In this document: piece by piece, positions 8,266 through 18,612 of the stretch
How positions within the stretch are numbered: the stretch's first letter is position 1
How the letters are laid out: every line of letters starts with the position of its first letter
Assembly (NCBI GenBank): GCA_002633085.1
Contig: NSIV01000008.1
Span: 1-64,000 of the forward strand
DNA: 64,000 bases
Direction: 5' to 3'
Source: Curvibacter sp. PD_MW3
GTDB lineage: Bacteria; Pseudomonadota; Gammaproteobacteria; Burkholderiales; Burkholderiaceae_C
Position numbers and translations under genes: made by a program
Notes under the pieces: model-generated
What the model was told of the DNA's origin: nothing
Database searches by the model: none
What the model saw: the letters and a program-made list of their open reading frames with translations, nothing else

Positions 8266-9519
8266 ATGACAGAACGCAATACGCAATTCAATCGCCGCCA
8301 TGTGCTGCAACTCGGAGCCGCCAGTGCGGCCGTGGCCGGCGCACCTTTTGCGCTCAAGCTGGCGCAGGCCCAGGGCAACGTGCCGATCAAGATCGGTTTT
8401 CCGGTGCCGTTGACGGGGGCTTTCTCCGCCGAGGCGCAGGACCAGGTGCGTGCCGCCGAAATCGCCATCAAGGATTTCAACGACGCGGGCGGTTTCAATG
8501 GCCGCAAGGCCGAGTTGCTGGTGCGTGACGACAAGCTCAATCCGGGTGAGGCAGCCACCCGCACGCTGGAGCTGATCGAGAAGGACAAGGTGGACTTTGT
8601 CGTCGGCTCACTGTCGGCTGCGACCCAGCTGTCCATCAACGCTGTCTGCCGCGACCGCAAGATCATCTTCAATTCGATCAGCCAGTCCGATGCCATCAAT
8701 GAAGCGAAGGACTGGAGCTTGTACACCTTCCACGAGGCGCTCAACCCTCACCTGACGGCAGGCGCCGTGGCGCGCTACGCCTTCCCGAGGTTCGGCAAGA
8801 AGGTGGTCTACCTGACGGCCGACTACGCCTACGGCCATGAGATGGTGCGCGGTTTCCAGCGCGCCGGCCAGGCCATGGGCGTGCAGACGCTGGCCGACAT
8901 CCGCCACCCCATCGGGGCGGCCGACTACTCGGCCTTCCTGCCGCGCATCCAGTCCCTGAAGCCCGACATCCTGGTGCTGTGCAACTTCGGCCGCGATCTG
9001 GTGAACTCGGCCAAGCAGGCCACCGATTTCGGCATCAAGGCCAACACCAAGATCATTACCCCGGTGCTGCTGTACACGGCGCGCCAGGCTGGCGGTGCCG
9101 ACGCCTTCGACGGCATTCTGGGCGGCACCTCCTACTACTGGGGCATGGAAGACAAGATTCCCGCGGCGAAGGCCTTCAATGACAAGTTCCGCAAGGCCCA
9201 CGGTGGCGCGGTGCCCTCGGACTACGGTGCGCTCGGCTACGCCGGCGTGCGCAGCGTGCTGCAGGCCGTTCTCAACGCCAAGTCCACTGACTCCATGAAG
9301 GTCAGCATCGCACTGCGCCAGCTGCGCTACAACTGGTACAAGGGCGAGCAGTTCTACCGCAAATGCGACCATCAGTCGGTGCAGTCGGTCGTCATCGTCG
9401 AATCGAAGTCGAAGAACATGAAGGACAAGTACGACGTCTTCAATGTGCTCTCGATCGAGAACGCGGACGAGAAGAACCTGCGCACCTGCGAGGAAATGGG
9501 GCACAAGGTCTCCACCTGA
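8266..9519 (+). CDS. Branched-chain amino acid-type ABC transporter substrate-binding protein
   Basis: Periplasmic binding protein of the LivJ/type I fold, 417 residues. The N-terminus has a Tat-like twin-arginine signal (NRRHVLQLGAASAAVAG) with probable cleavage after AQA near residue 37. The mature start VPIKIGFPVPLTGAFS is typical for this family. In Comamonadaceae many such proteins bind aromatic or amide compounds and not leucine. It is preceded by GAGGAGACGAGC as ribosome binding site and is the first gene of a complete five-gene importer. The neighbouring catabolic genes suggest their substrate is the ligand. Confidence 0.92.
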   Translation: MTERNTQFNRRHVLQLGAASAAVAGAPFALKLAQAQGNVPIKIGFPVPLTGAFSAEAQDQVRAAEIAIKDFNDAGGFNGRKAELLVRDDKLNPGEAATRTLELIEKDKVDFVVGSLSAATQLSINAVCRDRKIIFNSISQSDAINEAKDWSLYTFHEALNPHLTAGAVARYAFPRFGKKVVYLTADYAYGHEMVRGFQRAGQAMGVQTLADIRHPIGAADYSAFLPRIQSLKPDILVLCNFGRDLVNSAKQATDFGIKANTKIITPVLLYTARQAGGADAFDGILGGTSYYWGMEDKIPAAKAFNDKFRKAHGGAVPSDYGALGYAGVRSVLQAVLNAKSTDSMKVSIALRQLRYNWYKGEQFYRKCDHQSVQSVVIVESKSKNMKDKYDVFNVLSIENADEKNLRTCEEMGHKVST

Positions 9520-9542
9520 TCCACGTCGTTTCGTTCGCCACT

Positions 9543-9566
9543 CCCTCGGCGCGTGAGCGCCGGGGG
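9543..9566 (+). promoter_or_regulatory. Intercistronic hairpin between binding-protein gene and permease
   Basis: A 10-bp stem (one G-T pair) with a GTGA loop sits 23 bases after the binding-protein stop. It has no following T-tract, so it is unlikely to terminate fully. Such hairpins commonly protect the upstream message and let the binding protein be made in excess over the permeases. Confidence 0.55.
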
Positions 9567-9597
9567 AATTCCTTCCTGATCCAACAGAAAAATCCGA

Positions 9598-10482
9598 ATG
9601 TTTGACATCTCGCCGCAACTGTTTGCCCTGCAGTTGATGACCGGTATTGCGCTGGGCGCCATCTACGCCCTGCTGGCGATCGGCCTGTCGCTGATCTTTG
9701 GCATGCTGACCGTGGTGAACTTTGCTCACGGTGCTTTTTTCATGGTGGGCGCCTTCCTTGGGGTGTACTTCCTCGGCATCACCGGCAATTTCTGGTTCTG
9801 CCTGCTGCTGGTGCCGCTGGCCACCGGCGCCATCGGTCTGGTGTGCGAACGCTTCCTGGTGCGCCCGCTGTATGGCCGGGGCATCGACTATCCGCTGCTG
9901 CTGACTTTCGGCCTGTCCTATGTGCTGATCGACGTGATGCGTTTTGCCTTCGGCATTGAGGGCCTGCCCAGTTCCACCCCGGCGGCGTTGCGCGGCTCGG
10001 TCTCGCTGGGTTTCGGGCATTTCCCTCTGTACCGACTGTTCCTGATTGGCGCAACCGCAGCCATCGTGTTGGCCCTGTGGCTGTTCATCGAGAAAACGCG
10101 CTACGGACTGATCATTCGCGCCGGCTCGCGCGACCCGGAGATCGTCCGGGTGTTGGGCATTGATATCTCGCGCGTCTGGTTGCTGGTGTTCGGCATCGGC
10201 ACGGCGATTGCCGGCCTGTCTGGCCTGCTGGCGGCGCCCACGCGCGCCGTCAACCCTGAGATGGGTATCCCCATCCTGGCCGAGTCCTTTGTCGTCACCG
10301 TGGTGGGCGGCATGGGCTCGCTGCCCGGCGCGGTGGTGGCGGGTTTGCTGGTGGGCATCGTCTTCGCGATGACCTCGCTGGTGGCACCCGAATACGCCGA
10401 ACTTTCGATCTTTGTCCTGATGGCCGTGGTCCTGCTGATCCGTCCGCAGGGCTTCTTCGGCAAGGCCGGACTGATGAGCTGA
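9598..10482 (+). CDS. livH: Branched-chain amino acid-type ABC transporter permease, LivH family
   Basis: Inner-membrane permease of 294 residues with about eight hydrophobic helices. The N-terminal LQLMTGIALGAIYALLAIGL and the following FGMLTVVNFAHGAFFM segment are LivH hallmarks, as is the loop ETRYGLIIRAGSRDPE-type sequence near 165-180. It pairs with LivM to form the translocation pore for the preceding binding protein. It is 9 bases upstream of livM. Confidence 0.94.
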   Translation: MFDISPQLFALQLMTGIALGAIYALLAIGLSLIFGMLTVVNFAHGAFFMVGAFLGVYFLGITGNFWFCLLLVPLATGAIGLVCERFLVRPLYGRGIDYPLLLTFGLSYVLIDVMRFAFGIEGLPSSTPAALRGSVSLGFGHFPLYRLFLIGATAAIVLALWLFIEKTRYGLIIRAGSRDPEIVRVLGIDISRVWLLVFGIGTAIAGLSGLLAAPTRAVNPEMGIPILAESFVVTVVGGMGSLPGAVVAGLLVGIVFAMTSLVAPEYAELSIFVLMAVVLLIRPQGFFGKAGLMS

Positions 10483-10491
10483 GCGATCCCC

Positions 10492-11475
10492 ATGAACAAG
10501 TACCTCTTTCAATTCATCGCACTGGCACGACAGCACCGTGTGGCTGCCGCCCTGTTGTTCCTGTTGGTGTTTCCTTTCCTAATGCCCTACGACGCCCTGT
10601 CGGTCAACATCCTGATCTTCGGCCTCTACGCGGTGGGCTTCAACCTGCTGTTCGGCTACACCGGCATGCTGTCTTTCGGTCATGCCGCTTTTCTGGGGGT
10701 GGGCTCCTACCTTGCCGGCATCGCGGTGGTGCACGCCGGCTGGCCCTGGTGGGCGGCCATCCTGGCGGGCGTGGCCTCGTCCAGCCTGGTGGGGCTGGTC
10801 ATCGGCTTCCTGGCCATCCGCACCCGCGGCATCTACTTTTCCATGGTGACACTGGCGCTGGGCCAGATCGTCTATTACGTCTTCTACAAGGCCGACCACT
10901 GGACCGGCGGCGAGAACGGTCTACGCGGCGTGAAGGTGGAGTTCATCGACCTGCCGGGCATCTCGATCAACTTTCTCGATCCGCTCAACAAGTACTACGT
11001 GATCTATGTCTTCGTGGCGCTGGCGCTGTGGTTCCTCTCGCGCGTGCTGAGTTCGCCCTTTGGCGCCGTGATCGAGGCCATCCGCGAAAACGAGAAACGT
11101 GCCGCTGCCTGTGGTTATGACGTGGCACGCGCCAAGCTGCTGGTCTTCGTGCTCTCGGCGGGCATCTGCGGGCTGGCCGGCACGCTGCGTGCGCTGCACC
11201 TGTCCGTCGTGCCGATCGACTCGCTGCATTACCTGCAGTCCGGCCAGGCCGTGATGATGTGCCTGCTGGGCGGCATGGGCACCTTCTTCGGCCCCTTTGT
11301 CGGCGCGGCGGTCTTTCTCTACCTGGAAGATGTGGTCACCAATCTCACCCGCTACTGGATGGGTGTGGTGGGCATCGTCTTCATGGTCTTCGTGCTGTTC
11401 TTTCCCAAGGGGCTGTGGGGCACGTTGCTGCACCAGTTGGAGCGCTGGCAGGGTCGCCAGGGAGGTGCCGCATGA
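10492..11475 (+). CDS. livM: Branched-chain amino acid-type ABC transporter permease, LivM family
   Basis: Second permease, 327 residues, with about nine to ten membrane segments. LLFGYTGMLSFGHAAFLGVG near 53-72 is the LivM signature, and the cytoplasmic coupling loop SPFGAVIEAIRENEKRAAACG lies near 185-205. A LLGGMGTFFGPFVGA segment near 260 is also typical. The stop overlaps the livG start by four bases (ATGA), so the ATPase is translationally coupled. Confidence 0.94.
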   Translation: MNKYLFQFIALARQHRVAAALLFLLVFPFLMPYDALSVNILIFGLYAVGFNLLFGYTGMLSFGHAAFLGVGSYLAGIAVVHAGWPWWAAILAGVASSSLVGLVIGFLAIRTRGIYFSMVTLALGQIVYYVFYKADHWTGGENGLRGVKVEFIDLPGISINFLDPLNKYYVIYVFVALALWFLSRVLSSPFGAVIEAIRENEKRAAACGYDVARAKLLVFVLSAGICGLAGTLRALHLSVVPIDSLHYLQSGQAVMMCLLGGMGTFFGPFVGAAVFLYLEDVVTNLTRYWMGVVGIVFMVFVLFFPKGLWGTLLHQLERWQGRQGGAA

Positions 11476-12218
11476 GCAGCACACCTATTCTGGAAGTACG
11501 TCACGCTTCGCGTTTTTATGGCAAGTTCAAGGCGCTCAGCGATGTCAGCGTATCTTTCCGCGCCGGTGAACTCACAGCCATCATCGGGCCCAACGGCGCA
11601 GGCAAAAGCACTTTCTTCAACGTGATCAGCGGCGGCGTGCCGCCCAGCGCTGGGCAGGTGCTGTTCCAGGGGCAGGACATCACGGGCATCGCTCCGCACG
11701 AGTTTGCCCGCCTCGGCATTGCCAAGAGCTTCCAGATCACCAACGTCTTCAAGCACCTGAGCGCGCACGAGAACGTGCGGGTGGCGCTGCAGATGCAGAC
11801 CACGCGCTTCCAGCTGCTGCGCCCGCGCAGCCATTACCGCGAACTCATCGAGCGGGCCGACGCCCTGCTGGCGCGCGTGGGCCTGCAGGCTTGCCGAGAC
11901 AAGCTCGCGGGTGACCTGGCCCATGGCCAGCAGCGCTCGCTGGAAGTGGCCATGGCCCTGGCCTGTGAGCCCAAGCTGCTGCTGATGGACGAGCCCACCG
12001 CCGGCATGTCGCCCGAGGAAACGCTGGTGATGATGGAGCTGATCCGCCGGCTGGCGCAGGAACGCACCGTCATCCTGGTGGAGCACAAGATGAAGATGGT
12101 GATGGGCCTGTGCAACCGGCTCATCGTGCTGCACCACGGCGAACTGCTGGTGGATGGCACGCCCGAGGAGATCCGCAACAACGCCGAGGTCAAGCGCGTC
12201 TATCTCGGCCAAGGTTGA
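11472..12218 (+). CDS. livG: ABC transporter ATP-binding protein, LivG family
   Basis: ATPase of 248 residues that powers the importer. Walker A GPNGAGKST lies near 36-44, and Walker B LLLMDEPTAGMSP near 170. The signature region is degenerate, LAHGQQRSLEVAMAL, as is usual in LivG where LSYGxQR replaces LSGGQ. I start it at the ATG at 11472, since the longer frame to 11259 lies inside livM and the family begins at this point (ILEVRHASRFYGKFKAL). Its gap to livF is 14 bases. Confidence 0.93.
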   Translation: MSSTPILEVRHASRFYGKFKALSDVSVSFRAGELTAIIGPNGAGKSTFFNVISGGVPPSAGQVLFQGQDITGIAPHEFARLGIAKSFQITNVFKHLSAHENVRVALQMQTTRFQLLRPRSHYRELIERADALLARVGLQACRDKLAGDLAHGQQRSLEVAMALACEPKLLLMDEPTAGMSPEETLVMMELIRRLAQERTVILVEHKMKMVMGLCNRLIVLHHGELLVDGTPEEIRNNAEVKRVYLGQG

Positions 12219-12232
12219 AAAGAGAACAATCT

Positions 12233-12937
12233 ATGTTGAAAGTGCAACAACTCAACGCCTGGTACGACCACAGCCACGTGATCCAGGGCCTGGATTTCGA
12301 GGTTCGCCAGGGCGAGATCGTCACGCTCATGGGGCGCAATGGCGCTGGCAAGACCAGCACGCTGCGCACCATCATGGGCCTGGTGAGCAAGTGCCGAGGC
12401 CAGGTCATCTTCGACGGCCAGGATCTGCTGGGACAACCGCCCCACGTGCGTTTCCACCACGGCCTGGCTTATGTGCCCGAGGAGCGGCGCATCGTGCCCG
12501 GCCTGACCGTGCTGGAGAACCTGCAACTGGGCCTGCTGGCCAGTTCGCGCCGCGGCGAGATGGATGCCATGATCGACGAGATCGCCGAGACCTTCCCGCG
12601 CCTGAAGGAGCGCCTGCACCAGGAGGGCACCTCGCTTTCGGGCGGCGAGCAGCAGATGCTGGCCATTGCCCGCGCCATGATGGCCCGGCCGCGCATGATC
12701 CTGCTGGACGAGCCGTCCGAGGGCATCATGCCGCTGCTGGTGCACGAGATGTTCCAGCTCTTCGTGCGCATGAAGCAGGCCGGCACCACCATCCTGCTGG
12801 TGGAGCAGAACGTGGAGCGGGCGCTGTCCATCTCTGACCGCGCCTATATCCTGGACCAGGGCCAGATCGTGCACCAGGGGGCCGCCGACGAGTTGCTGCG
12901 CAACGCCGAGATCCAGGAGCGTTATTGCGCGGTGTAG
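12233..12937 (+). CDS. livF: ABC transporter ATP-binding protein, LivF family
   Basis: Second ATPase, 234 residues, partner of LivG. The start MLKVQQLNAWYDHSHVIQGL at 12233 is standard and is preceded by AAAAGAGAA; the in-frame extension to 12110 is inside livG. Walker A is GRNGAGKTS near 34-42, the signature LSGGEQQMLAIARAMM is near 135-150, and Walker B ILLDEPSEG follows. The YVPEERRIVPGLTVLENL segment is diagnostic of LivF. It closes the transporter operon. Confidence 0.94.
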   Translation: MLKVQQLNAWYDHSHVIQGLDFEVRQGEIVTLMGRNGAGKTSTLRTIMGLVSKCRGQVIFDGQDLLGQPPHVRFHHGLAYVPEERRIVPGLTVLENLQLGLLASSRRGEMDAMIDEIAETFPRLKERLHQEGTSLSGGEQQMLAIARAMMARPRMILLDEPSEGIMPLLVHEMFQLFVRMKQAGTTILLVEQNVERALSISDRAYILDQGQIVHQGAADELLRNAEIQERYCAV

Positions 12938-12991
12938 ATGGGGTTCGAGCGCGCTCGGAAGTTGCCGCGTCGGGGTGAGGTGGGTCCAGGC

Positions 12992-13006
12992 CGGGGATAA
13001 TCCCCG
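12992..13006 (+). promoter_or_regulatory. Inverted repeat CGGGGATAATCCCCG containing -10-like GATAAT, before dedA-type gene
   Basis: The perfect 6-bp inverted repeat encloses GATAAT at 12996-13001, exactly 14 bases before the ATG of the DedA gene. No ribosome binding site lies between. A twin is found at 1125-1139. A matching -35 hexamer is not evident, so the promoter call rests on the hexamer and the recurrent spacing seen before other genes here. Confidence 0.45.
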
Positions 13007-13009
13007 TCC

Positions 13010-13675
13010 ATGGAACTGATCACCTTTCTCATTGATTTCATCCTGCACGTCGACAAACACCTGGAGGTGTTCGTGCAGAACTATGGCGTGTGGGTTTATG
13101 CGCTGCTGTTTCTCATCGTCTTCGTCGAGACCGGGCTGGTGGTCATGCCTTTCCTGCCGGGCGACTCGCTCTTGTTTGTGGTCGGTGCGCTGGCCGGCGC
13201 CGGGCTGCTGAGTTATCCCGTCGCGGTGGCCGTGCTGCTGGTGGCGGCCGTTCTGGGAGACCAGTGCAACTACTCCATCGGGCGCTACTTCGGGCCGAAG
13301 GTGTTCAAGTGGGAGAGTTCGCGCCTGTTCAACAAGCGCGCCTTTGACCAGGCCCATGCCTTCTACGAAACCTACGGCGGCATCACCATCATCCTGGCGC
13401 GCTTCATGCCCTTCATCCGCACCTTCGCGCCTTTTGTGGGTGGCGTGGCCGAGATGAGCCGCATCAAGTTCACGCTCTACAACGTGGTGGGCGCGCTGAT
13501 CTGGGTGCTGGGCATCTGCACCGCGGGTTATTTCCTCGGCAGCCTGCCGTGGGTCAAGGCCAACCTGGAGAAGATCATCTGGGGCATGATCCTGATCCCC
13601 GGCCTGATCGTGATCTACGGTACCTGGAGAGCTCAGCGCCGGCAAAAGGTGGAATTCATCTCCGGCGCCAAATAA
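13010..13675 (+). CDS. DedA family membrane protein
   Basis: Integral membrane protein of 221 residues in the DedA/SNARE-associated family, whose members move lipids (including undecaprenyl phosphate) across the inner membrane. FVETGLVVMPFLPGDSLLF near 40-58 and ARFMPFIRTFAPFVGG near 130-145 are the conserved re-entrant motifs with the key acidic and arginine residues. Four or five hydrophobic stretches are visible. It is closest to the YqjA/YghB/DedA subgroup but the exact paralogue is unclear. It stands alone between the transporter operon and an alcohol dehydrogenase. Confidence 0.9.
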   Translation: MELITFLIDFILHVDKHLEVFVQNYGVWVYALLFLIVFVETGLVVMPFLPGDSLLFVVGALAGAGLLSYPVAVAVLLVAAVLGDQCNYSIGRYFGPKVFKWESSRLFNKRAFDQAHAFYETYGGITIILARFMPFIRTFAPFVGGVAEMSRIKFTLYNVVGALIWVLGICTAGYFLGSLPWVKANLEKIIWGMILIPGLIVIYGTWRAQRRQKVEFISGAK

Positions 13676-13702
13676 GGGCCAGCCGGGTCACAGGAGCCAA
13701 GC

Positions 13703-14692
13703 ATGCTGGCAATGCGCGTGACACAGCCCGGCCAGCCGTTGCAGGCGGCCGACCTGCCGATGCCGCAGCCGGGCCCGCATGAGGTACTGGTGCAGGTGCT
13801 GGCCTGCGGCGTCTGCCGCACCGACCTGCACATCATCGACGCCGATCTGCCGCCGCGCCACCCCGGCATGGTGCCGGGGCACGAGGTGGTGGGCCGCGTG
13901 GTGGCCACCGGGCCGGGGGCCACACGCTTCGCCATCGGCACCCGCATTGGCATTCCCTGGTTGGGCGGCACCTGCGGGCACTGTCCCTACTGTGCGAGCC
14001 AGCACGAGAACCTGTGCGATACACCCGTCTTCACCGGCTACGACCGGCCCGGCGGTTTTGCCGAGTACACCGTGGCGGATGAGCGTTATTGTTTCGCGCT
14101 GCCGGAGCGCTATGACGATGTGCATGCCGCACCGCTGCTGTGTGCTGGGCTGATCGGCTTTCGTGCCTACCGGCTGGCGGGACTGGATGCGCGTGCCCGG
14201 CTCGGTCTGTACGGCTTTGGCGCCGCGGCGCACATCATCTGCCAGATTGCGGTGGCACAAGGGCACGAGGTCCATGCCTTCGTGCGCGCGGGGGACGAAC
14301 AAAGCGCACACTTTGCCCGGCAACTGGGCGCGACCTGGGCCGGCCCGTCCGATGCGCTGCCGCCGCAGCAACTCGATGCCGCGCTGATCTTTGCGCCCGT
14401 TGGTTCACTGGTGCCGGCGGCCCTGCGCGCCACGCGCAAGGGCGGGGTGGTGGTGTGTGCCGGCATCCACATGAGCGACATCCCGGCCTTCCCGTATGCG
14501 CTGCTGTGGGGCGAGCGCAGCGTGCGCTCGGTGGCCAACCTGACGCGCGAAGACGGCGAGGCCTTCTTCGACTGCATTGCGCGCCACCCGCTCACCACCC
14601 ACGTGCAGGCCTATCCGTTGGCACAGGCCAACGAGGCGGTGGCGGCGCTGCGCGCTGGCACCATCGACGGTGCGGCGGTGTTGCTGCCCTGA
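13703..14692 (+). CDS. Zinc-dependent alcohol dehydrogenase
   Basis: Medium-chain dehydrogenase of 329 residues oxidising an alcohol with NAD(P)+. Catalytic zinc ligands begin at CGVCRTDLHIID (Cys near 38) with GHEVVGRVV following near 60. The structural zinc site is CGHCPYCASQHENLC near 92-106. The Rossmann motif is GLYGFGAAAHIICQIA near 168-183. Substrate specificity is not evident. A CAGGAG ribosome binding site precedes the ATG. The last 82 bases overlap the 3' end of the oppositely oriented L,D-transpeptidase gene. Confidence 0.9.
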   Translation: MLAMRVTQPGQPLQAADLPMPQPGPHEVLVQVLACGVCRTDLHIIDADLPPRHPGMVPGHEVVGRVVATGPGATRFAIGTRIGIPWLGGTCGHCPYCASQHENLCDTPVFTGYDRPGGFAEYTVADERYCFALPERYDDVHAAPLLCAGLIGFRAYRLAGLDARARLGLYGFGAAAHIICQIAVAQGHEVHAFVRAGDEQSAHFARQLGATWAGPSDALPPQQLDAALIFAPVGSLVPAALRATRKGGVVVCAGIHMSDIPAFPYALLWGERSVRSVANLTREDGEAFFDCIARHPLTTHVQAYPLAQANEAVAALRAGTIDGAAVLLP

Positions 14693-15579
14693 GGTGCCTT
14701 GGGCTGAGTGGGCCGTGAGCTGCCCGAAGGGGATGCCGGTTGGCGTTTCGGGCTGGCCTTGAGGAAGGGGCTGGGCGACCAGACCGGACGTTTGGCACGC
14801 TGGGTGTCCACCACGATCAGGTAGCGGCCGGCATGGGGCACGGGCGTGCGCTGGGGCGACAGCACCCAGAGGTGGCGCCCCTCGGCCAGAGCGTCCTCGT
14901 AATCGGCATCCAGCAGGCCGTGCTGGTCGAGCAGGCGATTGAGTGTGGCCGGAATGCGCACGCAGCCCTTGGACTGCACGCTGCCGAGCTTGGGCTCCAG
15001 CAGATCCGGGTCGGTGGCGTGCAGCAGCAGGCGCATGGCGCTGGTGCCACCATTGCCCCAGCCGCGCCGGCCCTGTTGCCAGCCGAAATCGAACACGCGC
15101 ATGCCGTGCTCACCAAATCCGCGAATGCCATGCTCGTTGTAGGTGCCTTCGGCGCGGAAGTCGGGGTTGAGGGTGCTGTGATCGAACACGCCGGTGGGTG
15201 TTTCGAAGTAGTCGTACTCACCACCGCGTCCGGTGGACACGGGCGAGGCGCCGATCAGCACCGCGCGGGAGGGCGGCTCCATCCAGAGCAGCAGCAACGC
15301 CTGCACCTGTGGACTGCGGTCCACCAGCACCAAGTACTGCGGGCGATCGAGCGTGATGCCGGCGGCTTGCAGCATCTGCAGCGCCAACTCGCCGTAGCGT
15401 TGGATTTCGGTGTCTGGCAACTGCAGGCGTTTGTCCACCAGGCGGGCGAAGCGTTCGGCCATGGCCGTCGGCGACTCATCCGCTGCCCGCGCAGCTTGCC
15501 CGTACAGCAAGGCCGCGGCCAACAGGAGCAGCGGCAGCCGGCGGAACAGGCGATGGGCAGAGCGGGTGAGATGCATCAA
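14611..15579 (-). CDS. L,D-transpeptidase family protein (YkuD domain)
   Basis: Exported 322-residue protein predicted to cross-link or trim peptidoglycan stem peptides. The N-terminus is a Sec signal peptide (LLLLAAALLYGQAARA, cleavage near residue 32). The catalytic YkuD motif is seen at HATDPDLLEPKLGSVQSKG followed by CVRIP, with the nucleophilic Cys near 213. A FDFGWQQGRRGWGNGG insertion near 170 is typical of the large YkuD subclass. The C-terminal 60 residues are basic and Ser/Pro rich; their last 27 codons lie antisense to the alcohol dehydrogenase, so the tail may be dispensable. Confidence 0.88.
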   Translation of the reverse strand: MMHLTRSAHRLFRRLPLLLLAAALLYGQAARAADESPTAMAERFARLVDKRLQLPDTEIQRYGELALQMLQAAGITLDRPQYLVLVDRSPQVQALLLLWMEPPSRAVLIGASPVSTGRGGEYDYFETPTGVFDHSTLNPDFRAEGTYNEHGIRGFGEHGMRVFDFGWQQGRRGWGNGGTSAMRLLLHATDPDLLEPKLGSVQSKGCVRIPATLNRLLDQHGLLDADYEDALAEGRHLWVLSPQRTPVPHAGRYLIVVDTQRAKRPVWSPSPFLKASPKRQPASPSGSSRPTQPKAPQGSNTAAPSMVPARSAATASLACANG

Positions 15580-15735
15580 GAAGAGGGTTTCTTTTTTTGG
15601 GGGGATGGATGAACAAACAGGTGGTTGGTCGATGCTAAGAAGCGTAAGCTGGATAAAGTTTGACTTGGCTCAAGAAACGCCGGGCTGGCTGGACTGATCC
15701 TAACGGCTGTTGCGACAGCAAGAGAGAGGTATGAC

Positions 15736-16059
15736 ATGACAAGCAAGAAACCCGCAGCGACGAGCAAGAAGACCGCCAGCATGAAGGCCGTGCCGGAGAC
15801 CAGCGCCGACAACGTGGAGCAGATCATGTCTCGGCCCGACGGCTACTACTGGCGTGCGCCGGGCAGCAAGCAGGAGTTCGGTCCTTTCGCCAGCCTGGAA
15901 GAGGCTTTGGCCGACATGCAGTCGTCAGACGAAGAGTCACCCGCACCGGGCGAAACCCTGCAGGAAGCCGAGAGCGAACTCGGGATTTCCGACTGGATCG
16001 ACCCCGAGACCGGTGAGCCGGCCGAAGGCCTGTCGCCACCCCATATCGACGAGGAGTGA
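15736..16059 (+). CDS. Small hypothetical protein upstream of FtsH-type protease
   Basis: A 107-residue protein I do not recognise. It has a Lys/Thr/Ala-rich N-terminus (residues 1-20), a central segment YYWRAPGSKQEFGPFASLEEA (about 36-56), and a very acidic C-terminus ending DWIDPETGEPAEGLSPPHIDEE. No signal peptide or membrane helix is evident. An AGAGAGAGG stretch serves as ribosome binding site. It stops four bases before the protease GTG, so co-translation and a role as adaptor or substrate of that protease are conceivable, but this is only inferred from position. Confidence 0.7.
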   Translation: MTSKKPAATSKKTASMKAVPETSADNVEQIMSRPDGYYWRAPGSKQEFGPFASLEEALADMQSSDEESPAPGETLQEAESELGISDWIDPETGEPAEGLSPPHIDEE

Positions 16060-16063
16060 GCGG

Positions 16064-17914
<1,851 letters not shown>

Positions 17915-17927
17915 CAGGAGGGAGCGC

Positions 17928-18590
17928 ATGAACACCTTGACCAAGATGGCTTTGGGCCTGATCGGGCAACTTCACACCCAACCCGCCAGCGGCGAGTCGC
18001 TGACCATGATGGCCTTGCCGCCAGCGCAGACCACGGGCGGCCTGCCTTTGATGGAGGCCTTGCGCCAGCGGCACTCCGCGCGCGAGTTCCGCCCTGACGC
18101 GCTGACGCAGCAGCAACTGTCGGACCTGTTGTGGGCGGCTTGCGGCCTGAACCGCGACGCCTTGGGCGGGCGCACCGCGCCCTCAGCCATGAATGCGCAG
18201 GAGGTCGACCTGTACGTGGCGCTGCCGCAAGGCCTGTATCTGTATGAGCCGAAGGCGCATGCGCTGCAACTGGTGGTGCCGGAGGACGTGCGACGCGTCA
18301 CTGGCTACCAGGATTTTGTCGACACGGCGCCACTGGACCTGATCTTCGTGGCCGATCACAGCCGCATGAAGATCGTGCCGGCCGCCATGCGCGAGTCCTT
18401 CGCCTCGGTAGCGGCTGGCGCGATGGCGCAGAACATCTACCTCTACTGTGCCTCGGTCGGTCTGTCCACGGTGGTGCGCGCCTGGTTCGATCGCCAGGCC
18501 CTGACCCAGGCGATGGGCCTGACGCCGGACCAGCAACTGCTGCTGACGCAGACCGTAGGCTGGCCGAAGCTGGAAGGCGCAGCGCCATGA
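17928..18590 (+). CDS. Nitroreductase family protein, SagB-type
   Basis: FMN-binding oxidoreductase of 220 residues. RQRHSAREFRPDALTQQQLSDLLWAACG near residues 45-72 is the SagB/ThcOx-like nitroreductase start, and PSAMNAQEVDLYVAL follows. A later GAMAQNIYLYCASVGLSTVVR helix is the conserved FMN-dimer region. No thiopeptide or azoline biosynthesis genes are nearby, so a generic reductase role is more likely than peptide oxidation. The ATG at 17928 follows an excellent AGGAGGGAG ribosome binding site; the upstream ATG at 17904 is inside the protease gene. Confidence 0.85.
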   Translation: MNTLTKMALGLIGQLHTQPASGESLTMMALPPAQTTGGLPLMEALRQRHSAREFRPDALTQQQLSDLLWAACGLNRDALGGRTAPSAMNAQEVDLYVALPQGLYLYEPKAHALQLVVPEDVRRVTGYQDFVDTAPLDLIFVADHSRMKIVPAAMRESFASVAAGAMAQNIYLYCASVGLSTVVRAWFDRQALTQAMGLTPDQQLLLTQTVGWPKLEGAAP

Positions 18591-18612
18591 CGCTGCCGCC
18601 GCGACGCGACGT

